Source of the DNA: Thermofilum uzonense
GTDB taxonomy: Archaea; Thermoproteota; Thermoprotei; Thermofilales; Thermofilaceae
Reading direction: 5' to 3'
Assembly (NCBI RefSeq): GCF_000993805.1
Contig: NZ_CP009961.1
Coordinates: 924,714-988,713, forward strand
Length of the DNA: 64,000 nucleotides
The position numbers and the translations under genes are program-made. The notes beneath the pieces were generated by a model, which was not told where the DNA came from, did not search any database, and was given only the letters and a program-made list of their open reading frames with translations. Below, one piece after another: positions 1 through 8,300 of this stretch (the stretch's first letter is position 1; each line of letters begins with the position of its first letter).

Positions 1-1
1 C

Positions 2-436
2 GCTGCCCAGAAAAAAGTAGAGCAACTCGTAACCTCGAAGGTGAGGCTAGAGGCTTCAGAGAGCTTCAACACCTTGTACTCAGTTAAGATTATCGAGAAG
101 AAAATTGAAAATCGTGGACTCATACACTATCCCATCTGGGTTTTAGGATATAACTATAATGGGAGGAGTTACCAAGCAATTGTTGACGGCGCTAGTGGAA
201 TTGTTATACACTCCGAGTATCCCCAGACAGTGAGGGGAAGAATCTCCCTGGCTGTTTACGCCTTGCTTTCAGTTGTTATGGGCGTAGCAGGCGCTTTGCT
301 TTACTCGTATCTAGTAGGTGAGGGCTTCCTAGCACTTCTTGGAGGGCTCGTCGTAGGCGGCGCGACGGCTTTGCCGGCTCTAACGAGGTCTGCGACTCGT
401 GTTGCCAGGGCAAGCGAGTATATGGAGTTTCGGTGA
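2..436 (+). CDS. Membrane protein, 5' end outside window
   Basis: The reading frame is open from base 2, so the gene starts upstream of the window and only its last ~144 codons are seen. The visible part has a soluble segment with a YNYNGRSYQAIVDGASG motif, like the loop found in archaeal zinc-ribbon membrane proteins, followed by a hydrophobic hairpin (about 45 residues, two transmembrane helices) and a short basic tail. GTG at 41 is only an internal codon in this frame. Its stop codon lies about ten bases before the likely ATG of the next gene, so the two are probably co-transcribed. Function unknown. Confidence 0.6.
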   Translation, partial: AAQKKVEQLVTSKVRLEASESFNTLYSVKIIEKKIENRGLIHYPIWVLGYNYNGRSYQAIVDGASGIVIHSEYPQTVRGRISLAVYALLSVVMGVAGALLYSYLVGEGFLALLGGLVVGGATALPALTRSATRVARASEYMEFR

Positions 437-446
437 AAAAAAGAAC

Positions 447-1328
447 ATGTATGTTAGGCCTTTTGACCCTTGGCGTAAGACAAGCCTTTGCACGTGTCCT
501 TTCAAGTACAGCGTAAATCCTTACACTGGTTGCTTTCATGGATGCCTTTACTGTTACGCCTCCTCATACATTAAAGACTTTTTTAACCCACGGCCAAAAG
601 AAGACTTTCTAAGAAGAGTTCAGAGAGACTTGGAGAAGATAAAAGAAGGCTCCATAATAAATATCTCGAGCAGCAGTGATCCCTATCAGCCCTTAGAAGA
701 AAAATACAGGTATACGAGACACCTACTCGAGATGCTAAAGGATCGTTTCATTATTGAGATAGTAACGAAGTCGGATCTCGTAACCCGAGACGTCGACATA
801 CTCTCAAGTTCAAGGTCACTGGTATCGATAACAGTGACAACTCTGGACTCAGGCATTGCTAGACTACTCGAGCCTCGCGCTCCGCCGCCTAAGAGAAGAG
901 TGGATGCGATAGAGCGTCTCACGGAGGCGGGTGTTCCCGTTGTTGTTCGCTTAGATCCTCTCATCCCGGGTTTAAACGACGACATTGAAAACATCATAGA
1001 GGTGCTCGAAGCCGTATCGCTAGCTGGCGCAAATCACATAGTAAGCTCGACTTACAAGGTTAAACCCGATAATCTGGGACGGCTTTCCAAGGTGTTCCCA
1101 GAAGTCATCCCAAGGGTAAAGGAGCTTTATCTCGAGAAGGGTCAGAAAATTCACGGATATATCTATGCTTCTAGAAGTTATAGAGCCGAGATTCTGAAGC
1201 TCGTCAAGGTCGAAGCTGAGAAAAGAGGGATGACCTTTGCAACGTGCAGGGAAGGCTTATCAAACCTCAACACACCAGGGGTGAGTTGCGATGGTACTCA
1301 CCTAGCCCTGAGAAAAGCAATAATCTAA
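447..1328 (+). CDS. SplB-like radical SAM protein
   Basis: Radical S-adenosylmethionine enzyme of the COG1533 (spore photoproduct lyase-like) group. The [4Fe-4S] motif CxxxCxxC is seen as CFHGCLYC near the N-terminus, preceded by the NPYTGC signature of this group; the SSSSDPYQP stretch is also typical. The true substrate of archaeal members is not known. The frame is open back to a GTG at 399, but the ATG at 447 is preceded by GGTGA ten bases upstream and gives the normal N-terminus (MYVRPFDPW), so I chose 447. It follows the truncated membrane protein closely on the same strand. Confidence 0.8.
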   Translation: MYVRPFDPWRKTSLCTCPFKYSVNPYTGCFHGCLYCYASSYIKDFFNPRPKEDFLRRVQRDLEKIKEGSIINISSSSDPYQPLEEKYRYTRHLLEMLKDRFIIEIVTKSDLVTRDVDILSSSRSLVSITVTTLDSGIARLLEPRAPPPKRRVDAIERLTEAGVPVVVRLDPLIPGLNDDIENIIEVLEAVSLAGANHIVSSTYKVKPDNLGRLSKVFPEVIPRVKELYLEKGQKIHGYIYASRSYRAEILKLVKVEAEKRGMTFATCREGLSNLNTPGVSCDGTHLALRKAII

Positions 1329-1398
1329 ATCTTAAAGTGTTTTTGATTCCTTAGGTTATTTGATGATGAAAAGAAGATAAATAAAAAATGTTTTTAGG

Positions 1399-1962
1399 CT
1401 AAAGGAGCTTCTTTAACTCATAGGGTTTCCATCCAAGTTTTTCTCGAAACTCATTTATGAGCTGTATAGATTTCTCTTTCTCCTCTTTGGGCATCTTCGA
1501 GGATTTAAGAACTCCCATGAAGAGGGCGTATAGCCTCGCGTTGATTGTAGCCTTGGATATGCCGAAGTCGAGGTCATCCTCTAGCTCCTTCAGGATGCCC
1601 TTAACCTCCTCAGCGGAAGAGAGGCCGGGGGGACCTATGTCTTTTACTTCTCGCCCCAGGTAAAGGTGGCCCTTTTGGACTACAACCGCTTTCCCATCCT
1701 CGATAGTAAGCCTACCTTTCATTATTCTGTCGTAGAAGACCCAAGCGTCATGAGCATGCGGAGCCATTTCCTTTAACCTGAGTAGAACAAAGCGGCGTAT
1801 CTCGCTTGTAGAGGCACCATCCTTTATCTTCTCCTCAGCTTCCTTCGTTATCTCGTGGGCAACCTCAGGAGGGGCGCCTGCAGCTATACATGCATTATAT
1901 ATTTTTTGCGGATTAAAATCCTCGACTTTACCGCTTTGCTTTACAACTTTTTTAGAAGCCAT
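1399..1962 (-). CDS. ATP-cone domain protein
   Basis: 187-residue protein whose N-terminal ~90 residues look like an ATP-cone, the nucleotide-sensing domain of ribonucleotide reductases and NrdR: VVKQSGKVEDFNPQKIYNAC followed by a helical region ending in RRFVLLRLKEM. The C-terminal half is charged and helical with no recognised domain. No reductase gene is adjacent, so it may be a free-standing regulator that senses ATP/dATP; that role is inference. A small intergenic region (1,963-2,002) separates it from the amidohydrolase-like gene upstream on the same strand. Confidence 0.65.
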   Translation of the reverse strand: MASKKVVKQSGKVEDFNPQKIYNACIAAGAPPEVAHEITKEAEEKIKDGASTSEIRRFVLLRLKEMAPHAHDAWVFYDRIMKGRLTIEDGKAVVVQKGHLYLGREVKDIGPPGLSSAEEVKGILKELEDDLDFGISKATINARLYALFMGVLKSSKMPKEEKEKSIQLINEFREKLGWKPYELKKLL

Positions 1963-2002
1963 TATGATACTTGGGGTAAATGCAAGGATTTAAGCGTGAT
2001 GT

Positions 2003-3175
2003 TTACCCTAACACTTCTTGATCCATCAGTTTTTCTATAAGTCTGCGTTTTTCAGCGAGAATCTCCTGCTTCTTTTCAGGAGAGAATATAATCTGCCCAT
2101 TGACCACGACATACTCAAGAGACTTGGTGTTTAATCCAAAGAAAAGTAGGTTTGCATCCTGGTATGTCGGTAAGGACAATTCTTCGAGAGAATAAAATAG
2201 AAGGTCAGCCTTTGCACCATCTCTGATTTCTCCACCCTCAAACATTAAAGTATTGTAACCCGCACTAGTCGCAGACAGATAGGCATCAGATATCGTGTAA
2301 TCAATATTTTCGAAGAAACCCCGCTGGAAGAGGTAATAAGTTTTAAGCTGCTCAAGCATGTCTAGTGTGAGCCCTAGACTCGGCGACTCGCTACAGAGGG
2401 CTGGTGTGACGCCCCGGTTGCGTAACTGTTCATGGGGTAACAGGCCCTCGCCTGTGTAGAGCCCAGCTATTGGTGCTTGAACGATGCGGGTTTCAGTCTC
2501 AGCGAGTAAACTTAACTCCCAGCTTGTGAGCCAAGCGGGGGAGATGAGTATTGTTCTCGAACCTAGGAGGTTCTTCATGTAGAGGTATTCAATAGGATAT
2601 CTGCCTTTCCTTCTTTTAAACCCGAATACTTGCTCCTTGCTATTGGATACGTGTATCATAAGGAAAGCCTTTGCCTTTTCCTGGTATTCCCGCAGATCCT
2701 CTAAATCTTCCTCAATCGAATCAAAATTATCTATGAGGATAACTTTTCCCTTTGAAACCTCCTTCTTCGGCCACCTCGCAGAGATGATATAGTTTAGTCC
2801 TATTTTTCCTGCATGAACACTAATCTCCTCCGCGTATAAGGATGCGTCTACAATGAGAGTGGTCCCTGTCTCGAGTGTGTTGTAAAGAGATAAGACAGCT
2901 AAGCTGATTGCAGACTCTTTTGGTAGAGGCTCGTCGTGATGACTCGACCAATTAAGTCTCGAGAGAAATTCCCGCTTATAGAAATAATGCGTCAGCTGGG
3001 TGTGAAGATTTGCAAAACCGTGAACCACTAGAAGACCCTTACAAGGTACTTTTTCCTCCCCTGCAAGCTCTTCTCCAATGTTGATTCTACCGTCAGGATG
3101 TACAAGGATGTCTACGTCTCTGAGAATACCTTCGGACGAATACACCAGCGAACATTGTTTGAAAACGTATGCCAT
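2003..3175 (-). CDS. Amidohydrolase-fold protein, metal site lost
   Basis: 390 residues with the layout of SAH/MTA-type cytosine-deaminase-like amidohydrolases: N-terminal beta-sandwich, the GFANLHTQL strand-1 motif, an IHVSNSKEQV segment, a C-terminal sandwich with KADLLFY and VVVNGQIIF. The metal ligands are largely missing: strand-1 HxH is HTQ, the expected AHC/HNP region reads ILISPAWL and VQAPIAG, and the expected GTDG aspartate region reads ALCSESPS. Only the mid-protein histidine (IHVSNS) is kept. It lies 45 bases downstream of the corrinoid methyltransferase on the same strand and may share its operon. Likely a pseudoenzyme or an enzyme with changed chemistry. Confidence 0.7.
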   Translation of the reverse strand: MAYVFKQCSLVYSSEGILRDVDILVHPDGRINIGEELAGEEKVPCKGLLVVHGFANLHTQLTHYFYKREFLSRLNWSSHHDEPLPKESAISLAVLSLYNTLETGTTLIVDASLYAEEISVHAGKIGLNYIISARWPKKEVSKGKVILIDNFDSIEEDLEDLREYQEKAKAFLMIHVSNSKEQVFGFKRRKGRYPIEYLYMKNLLGSRTILISPAWLTSWELSLLAETETRIVQAPIAGLYTGEGLLPHEQLRNRGVTPALCSESPSLGLTLDMLEQLKTYYLFQRGFFENIDYTISDAYLSATSAGYNTLMFEGGEIRDGAKADLLFYSLEELSLPTYQDANLLFFGLNTKSLEYVVVNGQIIFSPEKKQEILAEKRRLIEKLMDQEVLG

Positions 3176-3220
3176 CGCGAAAACCCATTCGCTAAAACTA
3201 AACTTTTCTGAAAGATAAAG

Positions 3221-4495
3221 TTAGTAGTAGCCACACTTTTTTACTGCCTCTACCTGTGCCCAGAGGTTCTCTATCCTTGTGGCAGCACCCGGGGAAACAC
3301 CTGAGCCATAAAAGACGAATCCTCCGGGCTCCTTTATATCATTGAGAAGGTTACAAGACTCCTCGAAGACTTTTTCCCTGGAGCCATGCATAAGTATCGA
3401 TACGGGTATACCTCCTCCAATGTTTACGTGATCCCCTAGGATTTCTCGGGCTTTTCTGAGGTCTGCTTTCTCGAAGTATGCGAAGACCCTGCCCTTGGGG
3501 AGCTCTAAAATGTAATGTAGGAAAGGAGTGAAGTCGCCTTCGAAGAAAACCCAGGGCGTGTAGCCTAGCTCAATGGCATAAATTATTGTCTCCTTCAGGC
3601 TTGGCCAATAGAATTCCTCAAAGAGCTTAGGAGGCAACATTTCGTCCAAGTGCAGTGGCCAGAAAACCAGCACCACCCGTGTACCAAACAATTTTTCGGA
3701 GAGCTCTTGAGGTATCGTAGAGTTTTTTATTGCCTTTTTAATTAGGGGAGTTAATACTTCTGTCGCCTGTAATACTTCCTCTGGATGCCTCCTTAGGTCA
3801 AGCATTACTCCGGTTGGCATTCTCATAAAATCCCCTATAAGATCCAACGGTGCATAACCATATCCCATATAGAACGTAGGGAACCCCATTTGGAATGATT
3901 CAACTCCTATACGGGTCATTGTAGCGTTAAAGTTCTTTGTCTCAGCCCCCAGTTTCATTAATGCTGCAGCCGCCTCAGGAGAATAAGGTTTTCTCAGCGC
4001 TTCTACAGCGCGCGGAAGTAGGGTACTAGTGATAAACTCCAGAGGGTCTTCTATGAGCTTCCTGTACTCCCCGGGCTCCATGAATGTTCCCCCGATAAAC
4101 TGGGGATGAAAATCCGGAGGAAGCTCCCTGCCCGGCCACCTTGTCCATTTGTCGCGTAGAGCATCATGGAACTGTCCGGTAATGAAGCGTGTGGCTATCC
4201 ACTCCGGATAGTCAGCCCATGCAACGGCGAAAATCATTCCTTCTAAACCCGGAGGAAAAAACGGTAGAAGATCCACTCCCTCCACGTTAAAGTCTCTTCC
4301 CCATTTAACGGCGGTTTTCACCCATGAATCCCAGTTAAAGCAATACTCAGCTACCGTGATACCTGCATATTTGGCTTGTAGATCCATTGCGGGAAGAAAG
4401 GTGTAGGGAACCCTGTCAGGTGTGCCACCAGTGAAGGCTCTCTCCAACCTCTCTCTCCTGAGCTTTAAAGTCTCTTGGGGCTCCAGAGACGCCAT
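3221..4495 (-). CDS. UroD/MtaA-family corrinoid methyltransferase
   Basis: Uroporphyrinogen decarboxylase-fold protein of the type that moves methyl groups to or from corrinoid proteins (MtaA/MtbA relatives). An FFEGDFTPFL segment stands where MtaA has its HxC zinc motif, and IGGGIPVSIL and GSGVSPGAAT near the C-terminus are typical of the family. It is unlikely to be a haem-pathway HemE, because it sits directly behind a corrinoid protein gene. The frame is open back to 4,570 inside that gene, but ATG at 4,495 has a strong GAGGTGA ribosome site just upstream and starts 8 bases after the corrinoid stop. Methyl donor unknown. Confidence 0.8.
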   Translation of the reverse strand: MASLEPQETLKLRRERLERAFTGGTPDRVPYTFLPAMDLQAKYAGITVAEYCFNWDSWVKTAVKWGRDFNVEGVDLLPFFPPGLEGMIFAVAWADYPEWIATRFITGQFHDALRDKWTRWPGRELPPDFHPQFIGGTFMEPGEYRKLIEDPLEFITSTLLPRAVEALRKPYSPEAAAALMKLGAETKNFNATMTRIGVESFQMGFPTFYMGYGYAPLDLIGDFMRMPTGVMLDLRRHPEEVLQATEVLTPLIKKAIKNSTIPQELSEKLFGTRVVLVFWPLHLDEMLPPKLFEEFYWPSLKETIIYAIELGYTPWVFFEGDFTPFLHYILELPKGRVFAYFEKADLRKAREILGDHVNIGGGIPVSILMHGSREKVFEESCNLLNDIKEPGGFVFYGSGVSPGAATRIENLWAQVEAVKKCGYY

Positions 4496-4503
4496 GTTCC
4501 TCT

Positions 4504-5232
4504 TCACCTCTTCTTTTCCTTCACCCATTCTAGCATAATCTTTATCCCTCGCCCCGCGTCGGTTGTCCAAGCATCAGCCCCAACGTATTTGCATGCTGAC
4601 TCGTCTACTCTTCCACCACCTATTATTATCTTCACTTGATCACGAAGACCAGTGTTTTTTATGACATCAACGGTTCGCTTCATTGACTCTATAGAAAGGG
4701 TTAGCAGACCCGAGAGACCGACAATGTCAGGCTTATACGTCTTAATCGCCTCAACGAACTTCTCAGGTGGAACGTCGACCCCGAGATCAATAACTTCAAA
4801 GCCGGCAGCCTCCGCCATACTTACAACTATATTCTTCCCGATGTCATGGATGTCCCCCTGAACAGTACCTATAATTAGGCGTCCGACGTATTCATGTCTT
4901 GGCTCTGATTGGAGAAGAGGCCTGATCATCTCGCTTATCTCCTTGAGTATCTCACCAGCCATAACGAGATCTGCTACAAAAAATTCTCCCTTGGAGTATT
5001 TTTCTCCTATAATGTCAGCAGCCTTACGCAGAACCTCAAGCATCTTGAAAGGTGACTTTGAGTTCTCCAACTCTTTCCTCGCAATTTCCAAGGCTCGCTC
5101 CTCATCGAGCTCAACTATAGCCTTCAAGAGGTTATTCTCCATAGACAAGGGAATCAGCCTAGTTCTGCTATCCATTCTAGAGAGTATTTTAAGATATTTA
5201 TTTAATGCATGAGAGTAATTTTTTATCTCCAA
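4504..5232 (-). CDS. Corrinoid (B12-binding) methyl-carrier protein
   Basis: 242-residue MtaC/MttC-like protein. Residues ~25-110 form the helical methionine-synthase-type cap domain; residues ~115-240 form the Rossmann-like B12 domain with the base-off ligand motif DIHDIGKNIV (histidine is the lower cobalt ligand), VDVPPEKFVEAI, and LSGLLTLSIESM. It would carry a methyl group on its cobalt between a donor-specific methyltransferase and an acceptor. It is flanked by the activator gene (3 bases upstream) and the UroD-type methyltransferase (8 bases downstream), so the three form one operon. Confidence 0.9.
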   Translation of the reverse strand: MEIKNYSHALNKYLKILSRMDSRTRLIPLSMENNLLKAIVELDEERALEIARKELENSKSPFKMLEVLRKAADIIGEKYSKGEFFVADLVMAGEILKEISEMIRPLLQSEPRHEYVGRLIIGTVQGDIHDIGKNIVVSMAEAAGFEVIDLGVDVPPEKFVEAIKTYKPDIVGLSGLLTLSIESMKRTVDVIKNTGLRDQVKIIIGGGRVDESACKYVGADAWTTDAGRGIKIMLEWVKEKKR

Positions 5233-5235
5233 TTA

Positions 5236-7065
5236 TCAGCCTTCATTACTCTCTCGCGGAAAAGTCAATGCCCTAGGGAAAATTTTCTTGAATTCCTGAG
5301 CCACTGTAAGCTCGATATATTCGGTCTCGCGAGCTACCTTCTCGGCCTCCTGGACAGCCTGTTCGGATATAAGCATGAGTTTAGCTCCTTCTATAGCCGT
5401 GTTACCGGTAAGCCTTACCTTTGAAAGATCAAAATTTGGTAGGAGTCCTATCCTTACAGCGTTCCCTATGTCGAGATTATACCCGAATGATCCTGCTATT
5501 AAGACTTCTTCTATATCCTTAGGGTCGAGATGCGCTCTTTCAAGAAGAACCATAATACCACTGTATATGGCAGCTTTTGCAAGTCTTATCTCCGCTATAT
5601 CCTTCTCAGATATAGTTATATCCCTGCCCGTAGCACTATCCTCAGCTCTTACAATGACAAATTCATAGCCATTACTGTTGGGAAGGTTTAGGAGCCTAGA
5701 GCTATGAATACCTTTGTTGAAGAGGCCCCGCCATGATAACAAGCCGTTCTCCAGGAGGCCGGCAACCACATCTATAAGGGCTGAACCCGCTACTCCTAGA
5801 GGTTTCTCGCCTCCAATAACCTCGTACTCAACGTTCTCGGAGTCTCTTATTACTACCCTCCTTATGGCTCCTGGAACTGCCTTCATGCCATGTTTTATGT
5901 GCCCACCTTCGAATGCGGGCCCGGAAGGAGTTGAGCATGCGAGAAGCTTTTCGCCTGTATTCAGTATAATTTCCGTGTTGGTGCCGATGTCGATTAAGAG
6001 TATAGGTCTGTTCTTAAGATGCATTCCGGTTGCTATTATATCAGCTAGGGCATCCCCTCCCACGTAGCCTGCGATTATCGGTGGAAAATAGACATACGCA
6101 ACGCTCTCAAGACCTAACTGGTATCCTGGTAACTCTAATGGATCACTCGTAACTGGTACGTAGGGTGACGCCCCTAAACCGCTAACGTCGAGGCCGAGGA
6201 AGACGTGGTGCATAACTGTATTGCCGACTATGACGGCTGACGTCAAATGTTCTTTCTCTATACCCGCCGTGACAAGAGCAACTCTAACTAGGTTATTCAC
6301 GGCTCGAACAACGAGGTGTTTCATATCTTCCAGGTTTTTTGCGTCGAGAACGGCCGCGTGGATTCTCGAGATTATATCGTCTCCATATACTATCTGTGGA
6401 TTTTCGGTGGATAACATTGCCAACGTTTTTTTATTTGCAAGGTCTACGAGGTGTAGAACTATCTTTGTTGTTCCAATATCAACCGCTATACCCAGGTTTT
6501 CACGGGAGGTGTCACCTTCTTCAAGACCTATTACTTTATTCCCACGCCACAAAGTTACTGTAACGGCCCAGTTAGACCTTCTAAGCCTAGCTGAAAGCTC
6601 TTTCAACACATTGAACTCAACAGTAAGCTCACTGGAGCCCAGAGCCTTAAGTAGGGAGTTAACATCTGGGTGGGGCTTTTCAAGACTTGGAGGCTCAACC
6701 CGTAAATAGATCTTCTTAGCGAGCGGGCTAAACAACACATCGCGAGTCAAGCCCTGTATTGCCGCTTCTATCCCCTTGCTCCTTGTTTCAGGTGGAACAA
6801 AGAGCCGAACATCACCTTGGAGAACCACCTGACAAGCTAAACGATATCCAGCTTTGATCTCTTCCACGCTGAGTAGGCGTTTCTCCGTTGAAGAGAGCTG
6901 TGATACCTCTCCAGACTTTATTACAACTCTACACTTACCGCACAAACCCCTTCCGCCACACTCTGTTCTAAAGGGTATTCCCGTCGTTCTCAAAACGTCA
7001 TAAGCCCTAACCCCCTTAGCCACCTCCACCGTTATGTTGTAGGGTTCTATAACGACCTTTACCAC
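5236..7065 (-). CDS. RACo-type reductive activator of corrinoid protein
   Basis: 609 residues. The N-terminal ~95 residues are a plant-type [2Fe-2S] ferredoxin domain with CGGRGLCGKC and a fourth cysteine in YRLACQ. The rest is the ASKHA/DUF4445 ATPase region, with AVDIGTTKIVLHLVD and LLIDIGTNTEIILNTG as phosphate-binding loops and IAGSFGYNLDIGNAVRIGLL near the end. Such proteins use ATP to reduce the corrinoid from Co(II) to active Co(I) when it is accidentally oxidised. The start is GTG at 7,065. It heads the minus-strand corrinoid operon. Confidence 0.9.
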   Translation of the reverse strand: MVKVVIEPYNITVEVAKGVRAYDVLRTTGIPFRTECGGRGLCGKCRVVIKSGEVSQLSSTEKRLLSVEEIKAGYRLACQVVLQGDVRLFVPPETRSKGIEAAIQGLTRDVLFSPLAKKIYLRVEPPSLEKPHPDVNSLLKALGSSELTVEFNVLKELSARLRRSNWAVTVTLWRGNKVIGLEEGDTSRENLGIAVDIGTTKIVLHLVDLANKKTLAMLSTENPQIVYGDDIISRIHAAVLDAKNLEDMKHLVVRAVNNLVRVALVTAGIEKEHLTSAVIVGNTVMHHVFLGLDVSGLGASPYVPVTSDPLELPGYQLGLESVAYVYFPPIIAGYVGGDALADIIATGMHLKNRPILLIDIGTNTEIILNTGEKLLACSTPSGPAFEGGHIKHGMKAVPGAIRRVVIRDSENVEYEVIGGEKPLGVAGSALIDVVAGLLENGLLSWRGLFNKGIHSSRLLNLPNSNGYEFVIVRAEDSATGRDITISEKDIAEIRLAKAAIYSGIMVLLERAHLDPKDIEEVLIAGSFGYNLDIGNAVRIGLLPNFDLSKVRLTGNTAIEGAKLMLISEQAVQEAEKVARETEYIELTVAQEFKKIFPRALTFPRESNEG

Positions 7066-7081
7066 GGATTAATCGAGAAAC

Positions 7082-7858
7082 CTATTCGTATATAGAGTTT
7101 CCCATTTTAGTAACGTCAGAAATACCCTCTTCATGAGACTTTTCTTCAAGTCGCGCGTCACTTATCCTGAAATACCAGCTATACTCTCCCGTTCTCAAGG
7201 CTTCACCCCTCACTCTTAACCTTTTCTTGAAGAGGGGGGCATCGAGGACCAGGGTCTCTGCCTCGCCACCCTCAAAGGCAGGGTTAAAACCATGTATCTT
7301 TGAGCTATTGATTATACTGGTTATATCTTCACGACTCAATTCTTTACCTAGAAGTTGTGGGTCAAGCCCCTTTACTGTTATAGATGTGATTATAAAATGA
7401 AATCCCATATCCACAAGTCGAAACATGTATCTTTCTTGGCTGCGCCACCACAACGGATTGTATAAGTTCAACCCATACATATGAGCACTCTCAGCCACGC
7501 GCATCCTCTGGTAATCTGATCTCAAGGCTCCCGTGACAACACCTGAGCAACCATACTCCCTCAATGCTATTTCGAGAGCCTTTCTCAGAGCTTCCTCGTC
7601 GCTCTCATATCCCTGCTCGTAGTATACCAGAGGTATCTCCAGCGCCTGAGCCTGTAACCTTGTAAGCTCAACATATGGAACATGAAACATCATTGACTCC
7701 TGTGACCGTGGTTTAATAGATACCAGGCATGAGACGTTGAACATTTTCAAGACAGCCCAGTGAAGAGCATATGTGCTGTCCTTACCTCCAGAATATAACA
7801 CGCAAACCTCTTCAGACGAGCGCTTCCCGTAAAATCCTTGCAACCTCTTCACCCTCAT
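7082..7858 (-). CDS. Diphthine-ammonia ligase (Dph6-like)
   Basis: PP-loop ATPase of the DUF71/COG2102 family. It has the adenylation loop LYSGGKDSTYAL near the N-terminus and the family-specific GFNPAFEGGEAETLVLDAP segment. In archaea and eukaryotes this enzyme performs the last step of diphthamide formation on elongation factor 2. ATG at 7,858 lies inside the end of the HIT gene; a TTG at 7,843, right after GGGTGAAGAGG, is an alternative start that trims five residues. The tight overlap suggests co-transcription with the HIT protein. Confidence 0.85.
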   Translation of the reverse strand: MRVKRLQGFYGKRSSEEVCVLYSGGKDSTYALHWAVLKMFNVSCLVSIKPRSQESMMFHVPYVELTRLQAQALEIPLVYYEQGYESDEEALRKALEIALREYGCSGVVTGALRSDYQRMRVAESAHMYGLNLYNPLWWRSQERYMFRLVDMGFHFIITSITVKGLDPQLLGKELSREDITSIINSSKIHGFNPAFEGGEAETLVLDAPLFKKRLRVRGEALRTGEYSWYFRISDARLEEKSHEEGISDVTKMGNSIYE

Positions 7859-8210
7859 CTCGGCTCAGCTGAAGCCTGCCTCTACGCGGAACCCCGTAGG
7901 GTATCACGTGTATATGAGCGTGCATTATCTCCTGCCCAGCTTCACGGTTGTTATTCATGAGTATCTTAACGCCTTGAGCACCCAGACCCCGCGACTGAGC
8001 CTCTGCAACTCGCTTTGCTAGTATAAAGGCCTCCCCGATTATATCCTCTGGCATATCAAATATGTTTGTGAAGTGTTTAATGGGAGCTATAAGTACATGC
8101 CCTACACTTACAGGAAATTTATCTAGGAAAGCTATGAGCAGATCATCCTTGTATATTATGAAGGCCTCCTCTTCTCCCCTAGCTATAGCGCAGAACACGC
8201 AGTCCCTCAT
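7812..8210 (-). CDS. HIT-family nucleotide hydrolase
   Basis: 132-residue histidine-triad protein. CVFCAIARGEE at the N-terminus contains the usual CxxC zinc half-site, and HAHIHVIPYG carries the catalytic histidine triad. Such proteins hydrolyse nucleotide phosphoramidates, adenylated amines or Ap4A-type molecules. Size is normal for the family. It is the first gene of a short minus-strand unit with the Dph6-like gene, which it overlaps by 47 bases. Confidence 0.9.
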   Translation of the reverse strand: MRDCVFCAIARGEEEAFIIYKDDLLIAFLDKFPVSVGHVLIAPIKHFTNIFDMPEDIIGEAFILAKRVAEAQSRGLGAQGVKILMNNNREAGQEIMHAHIHVIPYGVPRRGRLQLSRDEGEEVARILREALV

Positions 8211-8300
8211 AAGCCAAGATGGAATAGCATGAGCTGTTATTAAGGTTAGTTGAGGTTAGGCTTCAGGATGCTAGACTTTTTAACAAGCCCTATAGTATAG

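Noticed and set aside
1362-1398. TGATGA motif near 1,362 as a C/D box sRNA
   Set aside because: No D box (CTGA) before the next gene end, and the sequence is a plain AT-rich intergenic tail.
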